64,000 bases of DNA from Magnetominusculus dajiuhuensis (GTDB lineage Bacteria; Nitrospirota; Thermodesulfovibrionia; Thermodesulfovibrionales; Magnetobacteriaceae): the NCBI RefSeq assembly GCF_046044395.1, contig NZ_JBJUSG010000005.1, positions 1 to 64,000 of the forward strand. Direction: 5' to 3'. The notes beneath the pieces were generated by a model. It was not told the origin of the DNA and did no database searches. It worked only from the letters and a program-made list of their open reading frames with translations. How positions within the stretch are numbered: position 1 is the first letter of the stretch; every line of letters begins with the position of its first letter. Below, in pieces: positions 53,801 to 61,619 of the stretch. The translations under genes and the position numbers were made by a program.

Positions 53801-54555
53801 CACATGCGATGAAGGAAGAGATAGAGAAATGTTTTAATGCAGGGATGAATGACTATATATCAAAACCGATAGAGATAGAGGCATTTTACGATAAGCTCAG
53901 TAAGTTGCTAAAGACTAAACTTGACGTGCGCGAAACACCATCGGCTGACGAGGTATATTTCCCGCATGAATTTAAAGGTATTGACGTAAAGGCATTGTTG
54001 AGGAGGCTCAATTATAATACAAAACTACTTGAAAATATTATGATAGAATTTAGGAGCACCTCTGAAAGTATGAGAGATAAGATAGTGGAGGCAATCACCG
54101 CAAAGGAATACGACAAAGCAAAACACCTGCTTCACGGCTTTAAGGGAATGGCCGCTAACCTGTCAGCCATTGATATCTGTAACGAAATAATAACAATAGA
54201 AAATGCCTTGTCTGATGAAACTCCGGTAACTCTGGACAGATTCGGGGCAGAGCTAAGGCGCCTCTACAACTCGATAGACGTATGGGAGAATCTAAAGAAA
54301 AACAAGGCCGTCCAGATAGGCGGCGATGCACCTTTAGACGTAAATTTCTTAAAAGACATATATTTTAAGCTTAGTGCGCTTCTCAATGAAAACGCCTTGC
54401 ATACGATATCGTATTATGAAAGTATAAAGGGCACTATAGAGAGTGTATCGGGGACAGAGATGGCCGGGGAGCTGCAGGAAAACATAACAAATCTAAACTA
54501 TGCCGAGGCTCTTTCCGTGTTGAGACAAGTCTTCGGCAACTATAATTTTACTTGA
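50845..54555 (+). CDS. Hybrid sensor histidine kinase
   Basis: About 1236 residues. Order: membrane helix (about 5-27), Cache-like periplasmic sensor (about 30-290), second membrane helix (about 292-312), HAMP, PAS (about 375-490), HisKA with phospho-accepting histidine in SHEIRTPMN, HATPase with TGLGLTICKNL, two receiver domains (acceptor aspartates in LMDYKMPGMDG and LMDIQMPEMDG) and an HPt (LHGFKGMAANL). GTG start at 50845 (VKLYPK). A full phosphorelay in one protein, followed 20 bases downstream by a REC-GGDEF protein that is its likely target. Confidence 0.93.
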   Translation: MKLYPKTTIILLSTALLPIIVISVAAYYIAAVVLKQHIVDSLESTAIVQKNRIENNLQRNVERMDLITSRPPMRAALENYLRTGDKEQREIVTTVLSNAKAVVKDIQNIHILNLEGKVAVSTNDSLLSVDFSKEDFFIRGKSGYSMDVFSLNKDKVVNYLSCPLVHEERLLGILVVETRFDPIIKITNDYAELEKTGETALAKIDKNGDALFIVPLRFDKNAALKRTVSMSNINTPIVQSLMKGDKIIDDAIDYRGMEVLCVTRHIGQTNWGLAVKIDRDEAFSPLLKLRNLFVGVAAITVILILIISFYSARSITMPIMNLTTTARRIKEGDTSARADVSSCDEIGFLSETFNEMTANLLESRKKLEHDIDEQYKLFFENAVETILLIEAEGQHIGAIIKANKSASEMYGYTIEELQEMSVYDMNPADKADPVRESIDRVISGEQLKGETINIRKDGSSFPVEFTAVLLEIKNKKYIIGFSKDISERKNMEAAQITARKEAEKANKAKSEFIANISHEIRTPMNAIIGLSSLALKTDLTAKQRDYISKLLLSAKSLLGIINDVLDISKIESNKLEIEAIDFNLDDILNDIAAIHTLKAEEKGIELIYSLSDDIPKQLTGDPLRLGQVITNLLNNAIKFTEKGEIILSVRALHVTETEIILEFSISDTGIGIKPEQLTSLFRPFTQLDASTTRIYGGTGLGLTICKNLVKQMHGDITVTSEYGKGTKFTFTVLLGCQRPCGADRYAFPPDFHKLKALVVDDNETSRTILKSILESFSFSVTTVDSGESAVNEIKLVSGAPQDCQYRLTLMDYKMPGMDGIETIKRIQNNAGLINVPTIIMVTAHDSDDLRQSAKELGVDVCLSKPVHPSLLFNAILEVFGQCKPLSAKKLATELHTVEDIKGAKVLVVEDHPINRQVARELLELSGVKVEFANNGRVAVSKIVEQGNVYDVVLMDIQMPEMDGFQATTAIRKKYSQDELPIIAMTAHAMKEEIEKCFNAGMNDYISKPIEIEAFYDKLSKLLKTKLDVRETPSADEVYFPHEFKGIDVKALLRRLNYNTKLLENIMIEFRSTSESMRDKIVEAITAKEYDKAKHLLHGFKGMAANLSAIDICNEIITIENALSDETPVTLDRFGAELRRLYNSIDVWENLKKNKAVQIGGDAPLDVNFLKDIYFKLSALLNENALHTISYYESIKGTIESVSGTEMAGELQENITNLNYAEALSVLRQVFGNYNFT

Positions 54556-54575
54556 TCGAATAGGGGGGAATAACA

Positions 54576-55499
54576 GTGGGTTCGGATAAACAGAAGATTT
54601 TAATAGTTGACGATATGCCGATGAATATAAAAATATTGAATGAGCTGTTACAGGAGGATTATCTGACATATTATGCAACCGGAGGAAGGCAGGCCATAGA
54701 AATGACATCGGTAATTGTCCCTGACTTAATTCTATTGGACATTATTATGCCGGAGGTAAATGGATATGAAGTATGCCGGACAATCAGGGGCAATGAAAGC
54801 CTTGCAGGTATTCCCGTAATATTCATAACGGCCATGGATGACGATATAGATGAATCATATGGATTAAACATAGGCGCCGTGGATTATATAACCAAGCCCT
54901 TTAACCCGTCAATAGTGAAATTACGCGTGAGGAATCACCTTGAGTTAAAAAAGCAAAGGGACTCTCTGTCTAAATTGGCTGCAATGGACGGCTTAACTGG
55001 CATATCAAACAGGAGAACTTTCGACGATTCATATCGAAAGGAGTGGAGCAGGGCGGTGAGAATGAAATCTGCGTTGTCTATGATAATTATAGACATAGAT
55101 TATTTCAAGCTTTACAATGACAACTATGGACATATACAGGGAGATATATGCCTCAAAAAGGTAGCAGAGACACTGCGAGAATGCCTGCAACGGCCGGCAG
55201 ATTTGCTGGCGCGATACGGCGGGGAGGAGTTTGTCTGTCTGCTTCCCGAAACAGATAGCAACGGTATCGTACAAATAGGCAATCACATGAGAGGCTCTAT
55301 AGAGACGTTGGAGATACCACACGAACGTTCACTTGTTTCCAATTACGTTACCATAAGCTTAGGTGGTTCCGAGGCAAGGCCTGACCCTGACATTTTACCT
55401 GAAATATTTTTAACCCACGTTGACAGCCTTCTCTACCGGTCAAAAAAAGAGGGGAGAAATCAATTGAAATACGATGTTTTTTCGGCAAATCACACTTAG
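54576..55499 (+). CDS. Response regulator with diguanylate cyclase (REC-GGDEF)
   Basis: A 307-residue protein (GTG start). The receiver domain (about 1-125) has IVDDMPMN, the phospho-acceptor in LLDIIMPEVNG and KPF; the GGDEF domain (about 140-300) has DIDYFKLYNDNYGH and the active-site YGGEEF. It should make cyclic di-GMP when phosphorylated. No I-site RxxD is plainly visible before GGEEF. It forms a two-gene unit with the hybrid kinase. Confidence 0.93.
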   Translation: MGSDKQKILIVDDMPMNIKILNELLQEDYLTYYATGGRQAIEMTSVIVPDLILLDIIMPEVNGYEVCRTIRGNESLAGIPVIFITAMDDDIDESYGLNIGAVDYITKPFNPSIVKLRVRNHLELKKQRDSLSKLAAMDGLTGISNRRTFDDSYRKEWSRAVRMKSALSMIIIDIDYFKLYNDNYGHIQGDICLKKVAETLRECLQRPADLLARYGGEEFVCLLPETDSNGIVQIGNHMRGSIETLEIPHERSLVSNYVTISLGGSEARPDPDILPEIFLTHVDSLLYRSKKEGRNQLKYDVFSANHT

Positions 55500-55514
55500 T
55501 AACTATATTTTTTC

Positions 55515-55550
55515 GAGTCTGTCATTCCAGCCTACGAGCAGGAATGACAA
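55515..55550. repeat. REP-like palindromic repeat
   Basis: GTCATTCCAGCCTACGAGCAGGAATGAC at about 55520-55547, a palindrome of the family present inside the kinase gene, in the gap after the GGDEF gene. Confidence 0.6.
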
Positions 55551-55594
55551 AATTATTCATATGGTTGCAACTTAGTATAAGCTGGAGTACCGAA

Positions 55595-55681
55595 GCCGCC
55601 AACGGGCGGCAGCCTAAATCCAACAGATAAAACACATGCAAGAATACGAGGGGGATTATCCCCCTTCGTCTTTGATCCTTA
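55595..55681. repeat. Dispersed hairpin repeat, copy D
   Basis: Begins GCCGCCAACGGGCGGCAGCC, has a variable middle, and ends GAGGGGG-ATTAT-CCCCCTTCGTCTTTGATCC. Same orientation as copy C. Between convergent REC-GGDEF and phoU genes. Confidence 0.75.
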
Positions 55682-55682
55682 C

Positions 55683-56345
55683 TTAGGATGAGTTGTTTTT
55701 CATGTGTTTGATTATCTGGCCCTCTACCATGTAGATGACCATTTCGGCTATGTTTGTGGCATGGTCGCCGATTCGCTCTATGTATCTTGAGATGGAACTG
55801 ATTTTTGAAGCTGGAATTATTGATGCCGCGTCCTTTGTCATCAGCTCAACTAATTCGTTCAGCAGCCTTTCGTTTAACTCATCAAGCAGTTGGTCCCTTG
55901 TAATAACGTCCATGGCAAGCCCCTTATCGCTGCTCAAAAAAGACGCCACCGCGTCTGTCAACATGCCGAGGGCTATTTCCTTCATCTGTGGAATTCTGAC
56001 AATCGCAAAACCCGGGATCTCCTCTGGCAGTTCAAGGACACGATTTGCTATGCTTACGGCATTGTCTGCCATTCGCTCAAGGTCTGTGGTGATTTTCATC
56101 GCCGTTGTTATAAATCTAAGGTCCCTTGCAACTGGCTGGCGCAGGGCTATCAACACTATGCACGCCTCGTCTATCCGCACATCCATAGCGTTTACGTAGT
56201 GGTCATTGCGCGACACCATCTGCGCAAGCGCCCTGTCCATTGTCATAAGCGACTTTATGGCGCTGTCTATTGCAGCCTCTACCAGAGAGGCCATTTTCAT
56301 AATATCTTCCCTCAGCCTCAAAAGCTCGTTATCTTTTAGCGGCAT
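55683..56345 (-). CDS. phoU: Phosphate signalling regulator PhoU
   Basis: A 220-residue PhoU with two three-helix bundles; acidic metal-binding motifs in VNAMDVRIDEACIVL and in the second half (SISRYIERIGDHATNIAEMV). It modulates PstSCAB transport and the PhoR kinase. It is the last gene of the pst run, directly after pstA. The usual pstB is missing. Confidence 0.95.
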   Translation of the reverse strand: MPLKDNELLRLREDIMKMASLVEAAIDSAIKSLMTMDRALAQMVSRNDHYVNAMDVRIDEACIVLIALRQPVARDLRFITTAMKITTDLERMADNAVSIANRVLELPEEIPGFAIVRIPQMKEIALGMLTDAVASFLSSDKGLAMDVITRDQLLDELNERLLNELVELMTKDAASIIPASKISSISRYIERIGDHATNIAEMVIYMVEGQIIKHMKNNSS

Positions 56346-56379
56346 TTATATCTCCTGATAATTATTTTGCGCCGTCTTA

Positions 56380-57282
56380 TTACCATGCCTTTTTCCTCCT
56401 CTCTCTGGAGCGGATGATTATACCAACAAGGTTCATCCCCAGCACCAGCACAATAAGCGTCAGCGCCGTGCCATATTGAATTGGCCTCGTCTTTTCTATA
56501 TTTGTACCCGCCGTTGCCAGTACGTATATGTGATACGGGAGGGCCATGACCGGCTCAAACAGTGACCGGGGAAGCCCTGACGTAAAAAATGCGGCGGCCG
56601 TAAACATTATAGGGGCGGTCTCCCCTGAGACCTTCGCAGTGCCAATCATAGCGCCAGTTAAAATTCCCGGCAGAGACAACGGCAGGACGACCTTTATTAT
56701 GGTATGCAGCTTCGTTGCCCCACACGCCAGTGAGGCCTCCCGAAAACTCTGCGGCACGGCCTTAATAGCCTCCTCAGACGTGGATATTATGTAGGGCAGC
56801 ACCATTATGGCAAGCGTCAGCGAACCCGCGATTAAACTCATCCCACACTTTAAAACTATGACAAACACCGCCAACCCGAAAAGCCCATAGACCACAGACG
56901 GCACCCCCGCCAGCGTGTATATGGACATGTTCACGAGCTTTAGCACGATGCCTGGCTTTGAGTATTCCGTCAAGAAAACGGCCGTCATTATCCCGATGGG
57001 AAGCACCACTACCATACATAAGAATGTCAGAAGCGCGCTGCCTAAAATAGCGGGGAATATACCACCAGCGGTCATGGCGTCAGTCGGGTTTTTTGTTATG
57101 AAATCCCAACTCAGCACGCCCACGCCGTTATAGACCACGAAGGCGAGGACGAGAAATAATACGACAGCGCCGGAGTACCCCAGCGCGCTTATTATGGAAA
57201 GAATCAGGTTGCCCTTGATAGAGGCGCTTGTCTTGCGCTGAGGCACATAATGCCTCTTAATATCCCCTGATTTATCTTTCAC
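56380..57282 (-). CDS. pstA: Phosphate ABC transporter permease PstA
   Basis: A 300-residue permease with six membrane segments and the EAA-type coupling loop (SFREASLACGATKLHTI). It forms the channel with PstC. Its start overlaps the pstC stop (ATGA). Confidence 0.95.
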   Translation of the reverse strand: MKDKSGDIKRHYVPQRKTSASIKGNLILSIISALGYSGAVVLFLVLAFVVYNGVGVLSWDFITKNPTDAMTAGGIFPAILGSALLTFLCMVVVLPIGIMTAVFLTEYSKPGIVLKLVNMSIYTLAGVPSVVYGLFGLAVFVIVLKCGMSLIAGSLTLAIMVLPYIISTSEEAIKAVPQSFREASLACGATKLHTIIKVVLPLSLPGILTGAMIGTAKVSGETAPIMFTAAAFFTSGLPRSLFEPVMALPYHIYVLATAGTNIEKTRPIQYGTALTLIVLVLGMNLVGIIIRSRERRKKAW

Positions 57283-58271
57283 AGTTTTTCTCCCAATTTC
57301 ACCTTTCTGAAACGCTTTGATACGAAATCAGAGATGAGGCTCAGGATAAAGTTAAACACAAATAACAACACCCCAACTCCAAACAGCGCGTGGTAGTGCA
57401 GGCTCCTGTAAGGGGCCTCGGCCATCTCCGCGGCTATGGCCGCCGGCATTGGCCTAACGGCGTCAAATATCCAGTTGGGGACTATCGCCGCCCCCCCCGC
57501 CGCCATCAACACTATCATCGTCTCCCCCACTATTGTAGCAAATCCCAGTATGATTGCAACACTGATTCCCGAAAGGGACGATGGTATTACGACATGCCTT
57601 ATCGTATCCCACTTCGTTGCGCCGATTGAGTATGACGCCTCTCTGAATGTCCTCGGCACAGAGGCAATGGAGTCCTCCGCTATGCTCGCTATAACAGGTA
57701 TCGCCTTGGCCGACAGCATTACTGATGCCGTAAACATATTAAGCCCCGACGCTATGAACAGCTTATCGTAGCACAAGTCGGCAACAACTGTGGATAAAAA
57801 TGGGATGCCGGTGCCTCTGATGAGAGTGGGTAGTTTATCCGACAGCAGCGGCGAAAGCCACGTAGTCAGCACGGGGGCAATTATCACCATGCCAAAAAAA
57901 CCAAACACCACAGAGGGAAAGCTGGCGAGCATCTCTACAATCGGTTTGAGGAACTCCTTTATGTTGTGCGAGGCAATCTCAGCGATATACACGGCCGTCG
58001 CTATCCCCAATGGGATGGCAAACAGCGCCGTTAACATAGTTGTGCTGATAGTTCCAGCAATAAGCGGCAGCATCCCAAAGCTCTGAGTAACAGCCGTGGG
58101 ATACCACTGCGTGCCGCTTATAAGTTTTAGAGTCCCTATTGTATAGAAAATCTTAAACGACTCTTTAAAGAGGAAAAAGGCTATCATCAAAAGCACCACT
58201 ACGGAGAACAGGCCGACTAGCTTGAGGACAATCTCTGTCAGTTTCTCCTCTTTCCTCCAGTGCATTTTCAA
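57279..58271 (-). CDS. pstC: Phosphate ABC transporter permease PstC
   Basis: A 330-residue permease with the coupling loop TFREASYSIGATKWDTI and family segments (FGMLPLIAGTISTT, ASFPSVVFGFFGM). Encoded between pstS and pstA with a four-base overlap to pstA. Confidence 0.95.
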   Translation of the reverse strand: MKMHWRKEEKLTEIVLKLVGLFSVVVLLMIAFFLFKESFKIFYTIGTLKLISGTQWYPTAVTQSFGMLPLIAGTISTTMLTALFAIPLGIATAVYIAEIASHNIKEFLKPIVEMLASFPSVVFGFFGMVIIAPVLTTWLSPLLSDKLPTLIRGTGIPFLSTVVADLCYDKLFIASGLNMFTASVMLSAKAIPVIASIAEDSIASVPRTFREASYSIGATKWDTIRHVVIPSSLSGISVAIILGFATIVGETMIVLMAAGGAAIVPNWIFDAVRPMPAAIAAEMAEAPYRSLHYHALFGVGVLLFVFNFILSLISDFVSKRFRKVKLGEKL

Positions 58272-58297
58272 ATCAAGCCCCCCTCAACAACTGTGCC

Positions 58298-59107
58298 CTA
58301 CTTAAGGCTTACGAATTTTACGGAATTGACGATATCCTGTCCCTCTTTGGACATAACAAACTCTATGTATTTGGCAATGTTACCCGCGGGTTTGCCGTTT
58401 GTATACATGTAAAGCCCTCTGGCTATCGGCCATGTGCCGTTTCTGACGGTGTCGGGGCTGTCTTTTACATCGTTTACTAACAGAGATTTAACAGACTTGT
58501 CCAGGTATCCTATGCCCACATAGCCTATGGCGAATGGATTGCCGGCCACGGTCTGAACGGCCTGGCCGTTTGAGGCAACAAGGAGGGCACCCGCTTGCAC
58601 GCGGTCTTCCTTCATCACCTTCTCTTCCCATACTTCATACGTACCGGAGCTGGTATCTCTGGATACGACAGTTATCGGCCTGTTTGGCCCGCCTATCTCC
58701 TTCCAATCTTTGATCTTACCGTTGTAAATATCCCTAAGCTGCGCCATAGTAATCTTATCAATTTTCATTGAAGGATGCACTACCGGCACAATGCCGTCAT
58801 ATGCCACAATGAAGGGCGTCATGACAACGCCTTTTGCCTTTGCGGCCGTGACTTCTTTTTCTTTTGCCTCACGTGAGCTTGTGGCGATATCGGTTGTGCC
58901 GTCCATAATGGCCTTGATACCATTGCCTGAACCGCTTCCTGTGACGGAGACCTTTATGTTGGGGTATTTCTTGTTAAATTCCTCGGCGGTTTTTTGCGCT
59001 ATTGGCAGCACAGTCGTTGAACCGTCTATCCTTATTGACTCCTCGGCGTACGCGCACACACTAACTAACATTACCAACATGACTAATAACGCTTGCAAAC
59101 TCTTCAC
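58298..59107 (-). CDS. pstS: Phosphate-binding protein PstS
   Basis: About 269 residues with a signal peptide (about 1-21, CAYA-EE), then phosphate-binding segments: IDGSTTVLPIAQ, VTGSGSGNGIKA and DTSSGTYEVWEEK, which carry the serine/threonine ligands. I chose the GTG at 59107 because it has AAAGGAGG eight bases upstream. It delivers phosphate to PstCA. Confidence 0.93.
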   Translation of the reverse strand: MKSLQALLVMLVMLVSVCAYAEESIRIDGSTTVLPIAQKTAEEFNKKYPNIKVSVTGSGSGNGIKAIMDGTTDIATSSREAKEKEVTAAKAKGVVMTPFIVAYDGIVPVVHPSMKIDKITMAQLRDIYNGKIKDWKEIGGPNRPITVVSRDTSSGTYEVWEEKVMKEDRVQAGALLVASNGQAVQTVAGNPFAIGYVGIGYLDKSVKSLLVNDVKDSPDTVRNGTWPIARGLYMYTNGKPAGNIAKYIEFVMSKEGQDIVNSVKFVSLK

Positions 59108-59158
59108 AGCACTTCCTCCTTTTATTTTATAGTGGCTTGTGAGAAAACCCATGCGTCT

Positions 59159-59164
59159 ATTATA
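59159..59164 (-). promoter_or_regulatory. Probable -10 of the pst operon
   Basis: TATAAT on the minus strand, 52 bases before the pstS GTG. Upstream (59171-59190) lies an AT-rich TGTAACAA stretch that may be a degenerate Pho box, but I see no convincing pair of 11-base repeats. Confidence 0.4.
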
Positions 59165-59298
59165 AAAGATGGATTGTTACAATTGTATTAAGGAGTTGTT
59201 ATCGTTTGGTTAAATAATAGGCGGCGTTAAATCTTTTTTCTGAGGGCAAATCACATATTTTAATTATTACCGCCATTTTGGTACTATATACTTAGGAT

Positions 59299-59745
59299 AT
59301 GATAGAGGACAGGTCATACGGTGTCATTGCGGTTTATGAAGAGGGTGGCACACAATTTTATCTGTTGGTTCAGCACAACGCGGGGCACTGGGCATTCCCG
59401 AAGGGCCACGCGGAGGGCGACGAAACCCCCTACGAGGCCGCCTGCCGTGAGTTCAAAGAAGAAACCGGCATACATGACGGGCATATCCTGAGAGACAAAT
59501 CGTTTATTGAGAAGTATTCATATATAAGAAAGAATAACCGCGTCTTTAAAACCGTCCAATACTTCATCGGCCGCATCACAAATAAAGCCGTAACTATCCA
59601 GCGCGAGGAGATAAAGGCCTATAAATGGGCGGAATTCACAGAGGCCGAGTTGACGATTACCTTTGGTGAAGGCAGAAAACTGTTATGGGAAGTAAGGCAG
59701 CTTATTGACAGTGGAAACGCCGCAATCCCTGTCACAAGAGCTTAA
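59299..59745 (+). CDS. NUDIX hydrolase (Ap4A hydrolase-like)
   Basis: A 148-residue NUDIX enzyme with a complete Nudix box GHAEGDETPYEAACREFKEE-TG (GX5EX7REUXEEXGU). The preceding HWAFPKG is typical of asymmetric diadenosine tetraphosphate hydrolases. It clears alarmone-like dinucleotides. It converges with, and overlaps by 14 bases, a Fic remnant. Confidence 0.9.
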   Translation: MIEDRSYGVIAVYEEGGTQFYLLVQHNAGHWAFPKGHAEGDETPYEAACREFKEETGIHDGHILRDKSFIEKYSYIRKNNRVFKTVQYFIGRITNKAVTIQREEIKAYKWAEFTEAELTITFGEGRKLLWEVRQLIDSGNAAIPVTRA

Positions 59746-60013
59746 TGAGCGACGTAAGGGCTAACAACTGCGGACGACGTCCGCTTGCTTCCCTTACAAC
59801 CTCCAATATACCGTCGTCCTTTAGGCTGCGGAGTAAACTATTAAGCGTCTGGCGGGTTACACCGGGTATTTTTATCTGTGTACTCTTAAATACCGGCTTC
59901 TTATACATCTGGTCAAGAAGCGGCACGGCATACTGTGAATGAGTTAGTGAAATGATGCGTTCTTTAAGCTCCTCATACAACGCAATAATTTTTTGTGCCT
60001 TGAGTAGAAACAC
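59732..60013 (-). pseudogene. C-terminal remnant of a Fic-family protein
   Basis: 93 codons encode the C-terminal helical and winged-helix region of Fic/DOC proteins (LYEELKERIISLTHSQYAVPLLD, then a helix-turn-helix and SGRRPQLLAL). The Fic catalytic motif HPFxxGNGR is absent, and an in-frame stop lies just upstream of the apparent GTG start. The Fic domain is lost, so no AMP-transferase activity is expected. It marks decay at this locus. Confidence 0.75.
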
Positions 60014-60579
60014 GAGAAACTAAGTGCTTGAAAAATGCGAATATCTGGTTTGGGATGCTTATAAAATGCCTTACTTTGGTTATAAAGAGGGTAGAAAATC
60101 AAACAGGGTTTGACTGAAAAGGCATACTCTTGGAGGGTTTTCCTTTAATCCTTTCCTCTTACATTTATAGTAGTAGGAATCCTTTAAAGCCTTTGGGGGG
60201 TGCAGGGGGGTAGTAACCTGTGAATTACATGTTGATAATTTGTTAATAGCTCTACCACAACATAAGACTTGATACTTGATGTTAATAACTTACCCATCGT
60301 AACATCCGCAGGGCTTGGCTATATCATACTCTTCGCTGAAAATTACCGTCCCACAATAATCTAACTCCTGCTGTTTGTCCAAATCAACGAGGCTATACCC
60401 AATACTGTCCGGTATGATAATTGCTGAGCGAAACAATTTGCGGCGGTGAGGGGGGTCTCAGGATTTTGAGTAACCTAACGGGCGATGTCGATGATTTAAG
60501 GCATTGTCAGCAATGCCGTTAATCGAACATAGCTCTCGCCATGATAGCTGCGGAGAAAAAAATACCCCTCAGCTATTTA
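60014..60579. other. Degenerate region between Fic and transposase remnants
   Basis: No intact gene. One minus-strand open stretch (60290-60439) is listed separately. The rest shows no repeat or ORF I can support. Confidence 0.4.
60290..60439 (-). pseudogene. Unidentified gene-end remnant
   Basis: A minus-strand open stretch encodes IIIPDSIGYSLVDLDKQQ and later DIAKPCGCYDG, ending at a TAA at 60290-60292. The composition looks coding but no start or family is recognisable. Probably the 3' end of a decayed gene. Confidence 0.25.
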
Positions 60580-60755
60580 TCAGATTTTTTGCAAATTTTC
60601 TATATGTTCTTCTAATTCCCCGTCAGTAGCCACGCCCATAAAGTGAAAACACAGCATTTCAGATGTCCGCTTCGTGGGCTTTCTGCCTATCCATAATGTT
60701 ATTAGCATACTGGCTATCAGTGCGCAATAGACCTGGATTGATAAGCCATTTATTG
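60580..60755 (-). pseudogene. IS4-family transposase, C-terminal part
   Basis: The minus strand reads IQVYCALIASMLITLWIG, GRKPTKRTSEM and ends ENLQKI at a TGA (60580-60582). This is the tail following the Y(2)R(3)E(6)K signature in IS4-type transposases. It is on the strand opposite to the middle part and on the same strand as the N-terminal part. Confidence 0.75.
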
Positions 60756-60781
60756 AGGGGATAATCCCCCGTCTTGTCGAT
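60756..60781. repeat. 26-bp inverted repeat, left copy
   Basis: AGGGGATAATCCCCCGTCTTGTCGAT in part; the reverse complement, with one mismatch, lies at 61115-61140. The core GGGGATAATCCCC is itself palindromic. The repeat borders the inverted transposase segment. Confidence 0.85.
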
Positions 60782-61114
60782 AGAAGACCACAGTTTGACA
60801 GAGGCAGACCGGCTCTATGGAGTTCAAAGGGATATGACAGTGCGATTAGGGGGGGCGCTCAACACGTGGAGACTTGTCAGCCCCGGTAAGGGTAATAGAG
60901 GTTTACCACAAGGGTAGTAGTAATAGACGGTTAAAGGTATCGTCTAAAACCAAGAGTATACGTACTGACAGACAGGATTACACTATGTTGTTGGTAACTG
61001 ACCGTATGGATTTAAGCGCCGAAACTATTGCTTTAATATACAAATACAGGTGGCAAATCGAATTGTTTTTTCGTTGGTTTAAGTGTATCATGGGGTTTAA
61101 CCATTTATTGAATC
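60782..61114 (+). pseudogene. IS4-family transposase, central part (inverted)
   Basis: The plus strand encodes HSLTEADRLYGVQRDMTVRL in one frame, then PVRVIEVYHKGSSNRR and KYRWQIELFFRWFKCIMG in another. The latter contains the Y(2)R(3)E(6)K signature of IS4-type transposases with the catalytic glutamate. The two outer parts of the same transposase are on the minus strand, so this segment is inverted, and it also carries a frameshift. Confidence 0.8.
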
Positions 61115-61140
61115 ATCGACAAGACGGGGGATTATCCCCC
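61115..61140. repeat. 26-bp inverted repeat, right copy
   Basis: Reverse complement of 60756-60781 with 25 of 26 matches. Borders the right side of the inverted transposase segment. Confidence 0.85.
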
Positions 61141-61619
61141 AATTCCCACGCCGCATTATCTCGAAGCCGACATACGAAATTGCTCCCGGCTTTCCCTATC
61201 TCTTCAAATAAACTATACTGCCCATACCCAGCGTCCATTACATATAGCTTGTTTCCGGCCAGCTTGCCCCGTAGTATAGCTTTTTCATTTGCGTTACCGT
61301 CTGTTACTTCCGCCCATACCGGTGCCTGTTTAATTACATCGAATTCAAGGTGAATCTTTGCCGCCCTGTTCTCTTTGTCCAGCCATAACGCCCACATTAA
61401 TGCCTGTATTATCGTCCCATCTACCGCGACGATTGCCTGCTCTATCGACTTTAACCGATTATCTGTCTCTAATTTCAGAGACTGACCAGATAATTCGCCC
61501 ACGACAGGTTCTAACAATTTGCTGTCAAATACATAACCAGCCTCAGATAAACTGCTAAGACTATACCGCTTTATCCCAAGCGCTTTCTGAATTTTTTTAA
61601 ATTGCGACACTTCCGTCAA
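61141..61619 (-). pseudogene. IS4-family transposase, N-terminal part
   Basis: The minus strand encodes the N-terminal and first catalytic region: VAVDGTIIQALMWALWLDK with the first DDE aspartate, then KLYVMDAGYGQY with the second, ending in RLRDNAAWE where the 26-bp repeat interrupts. It reads toward the inverted central part. Its 5' end overlaps the start of the following plus-strand membrane protein gene. Confidence 0.8.

Noticed and set aside
59165..59200. Pho box upstream of pstS
   Set aside because: Only one TGTAACA-like half is visible; the direct 11-base repeat spacing is not convincing.
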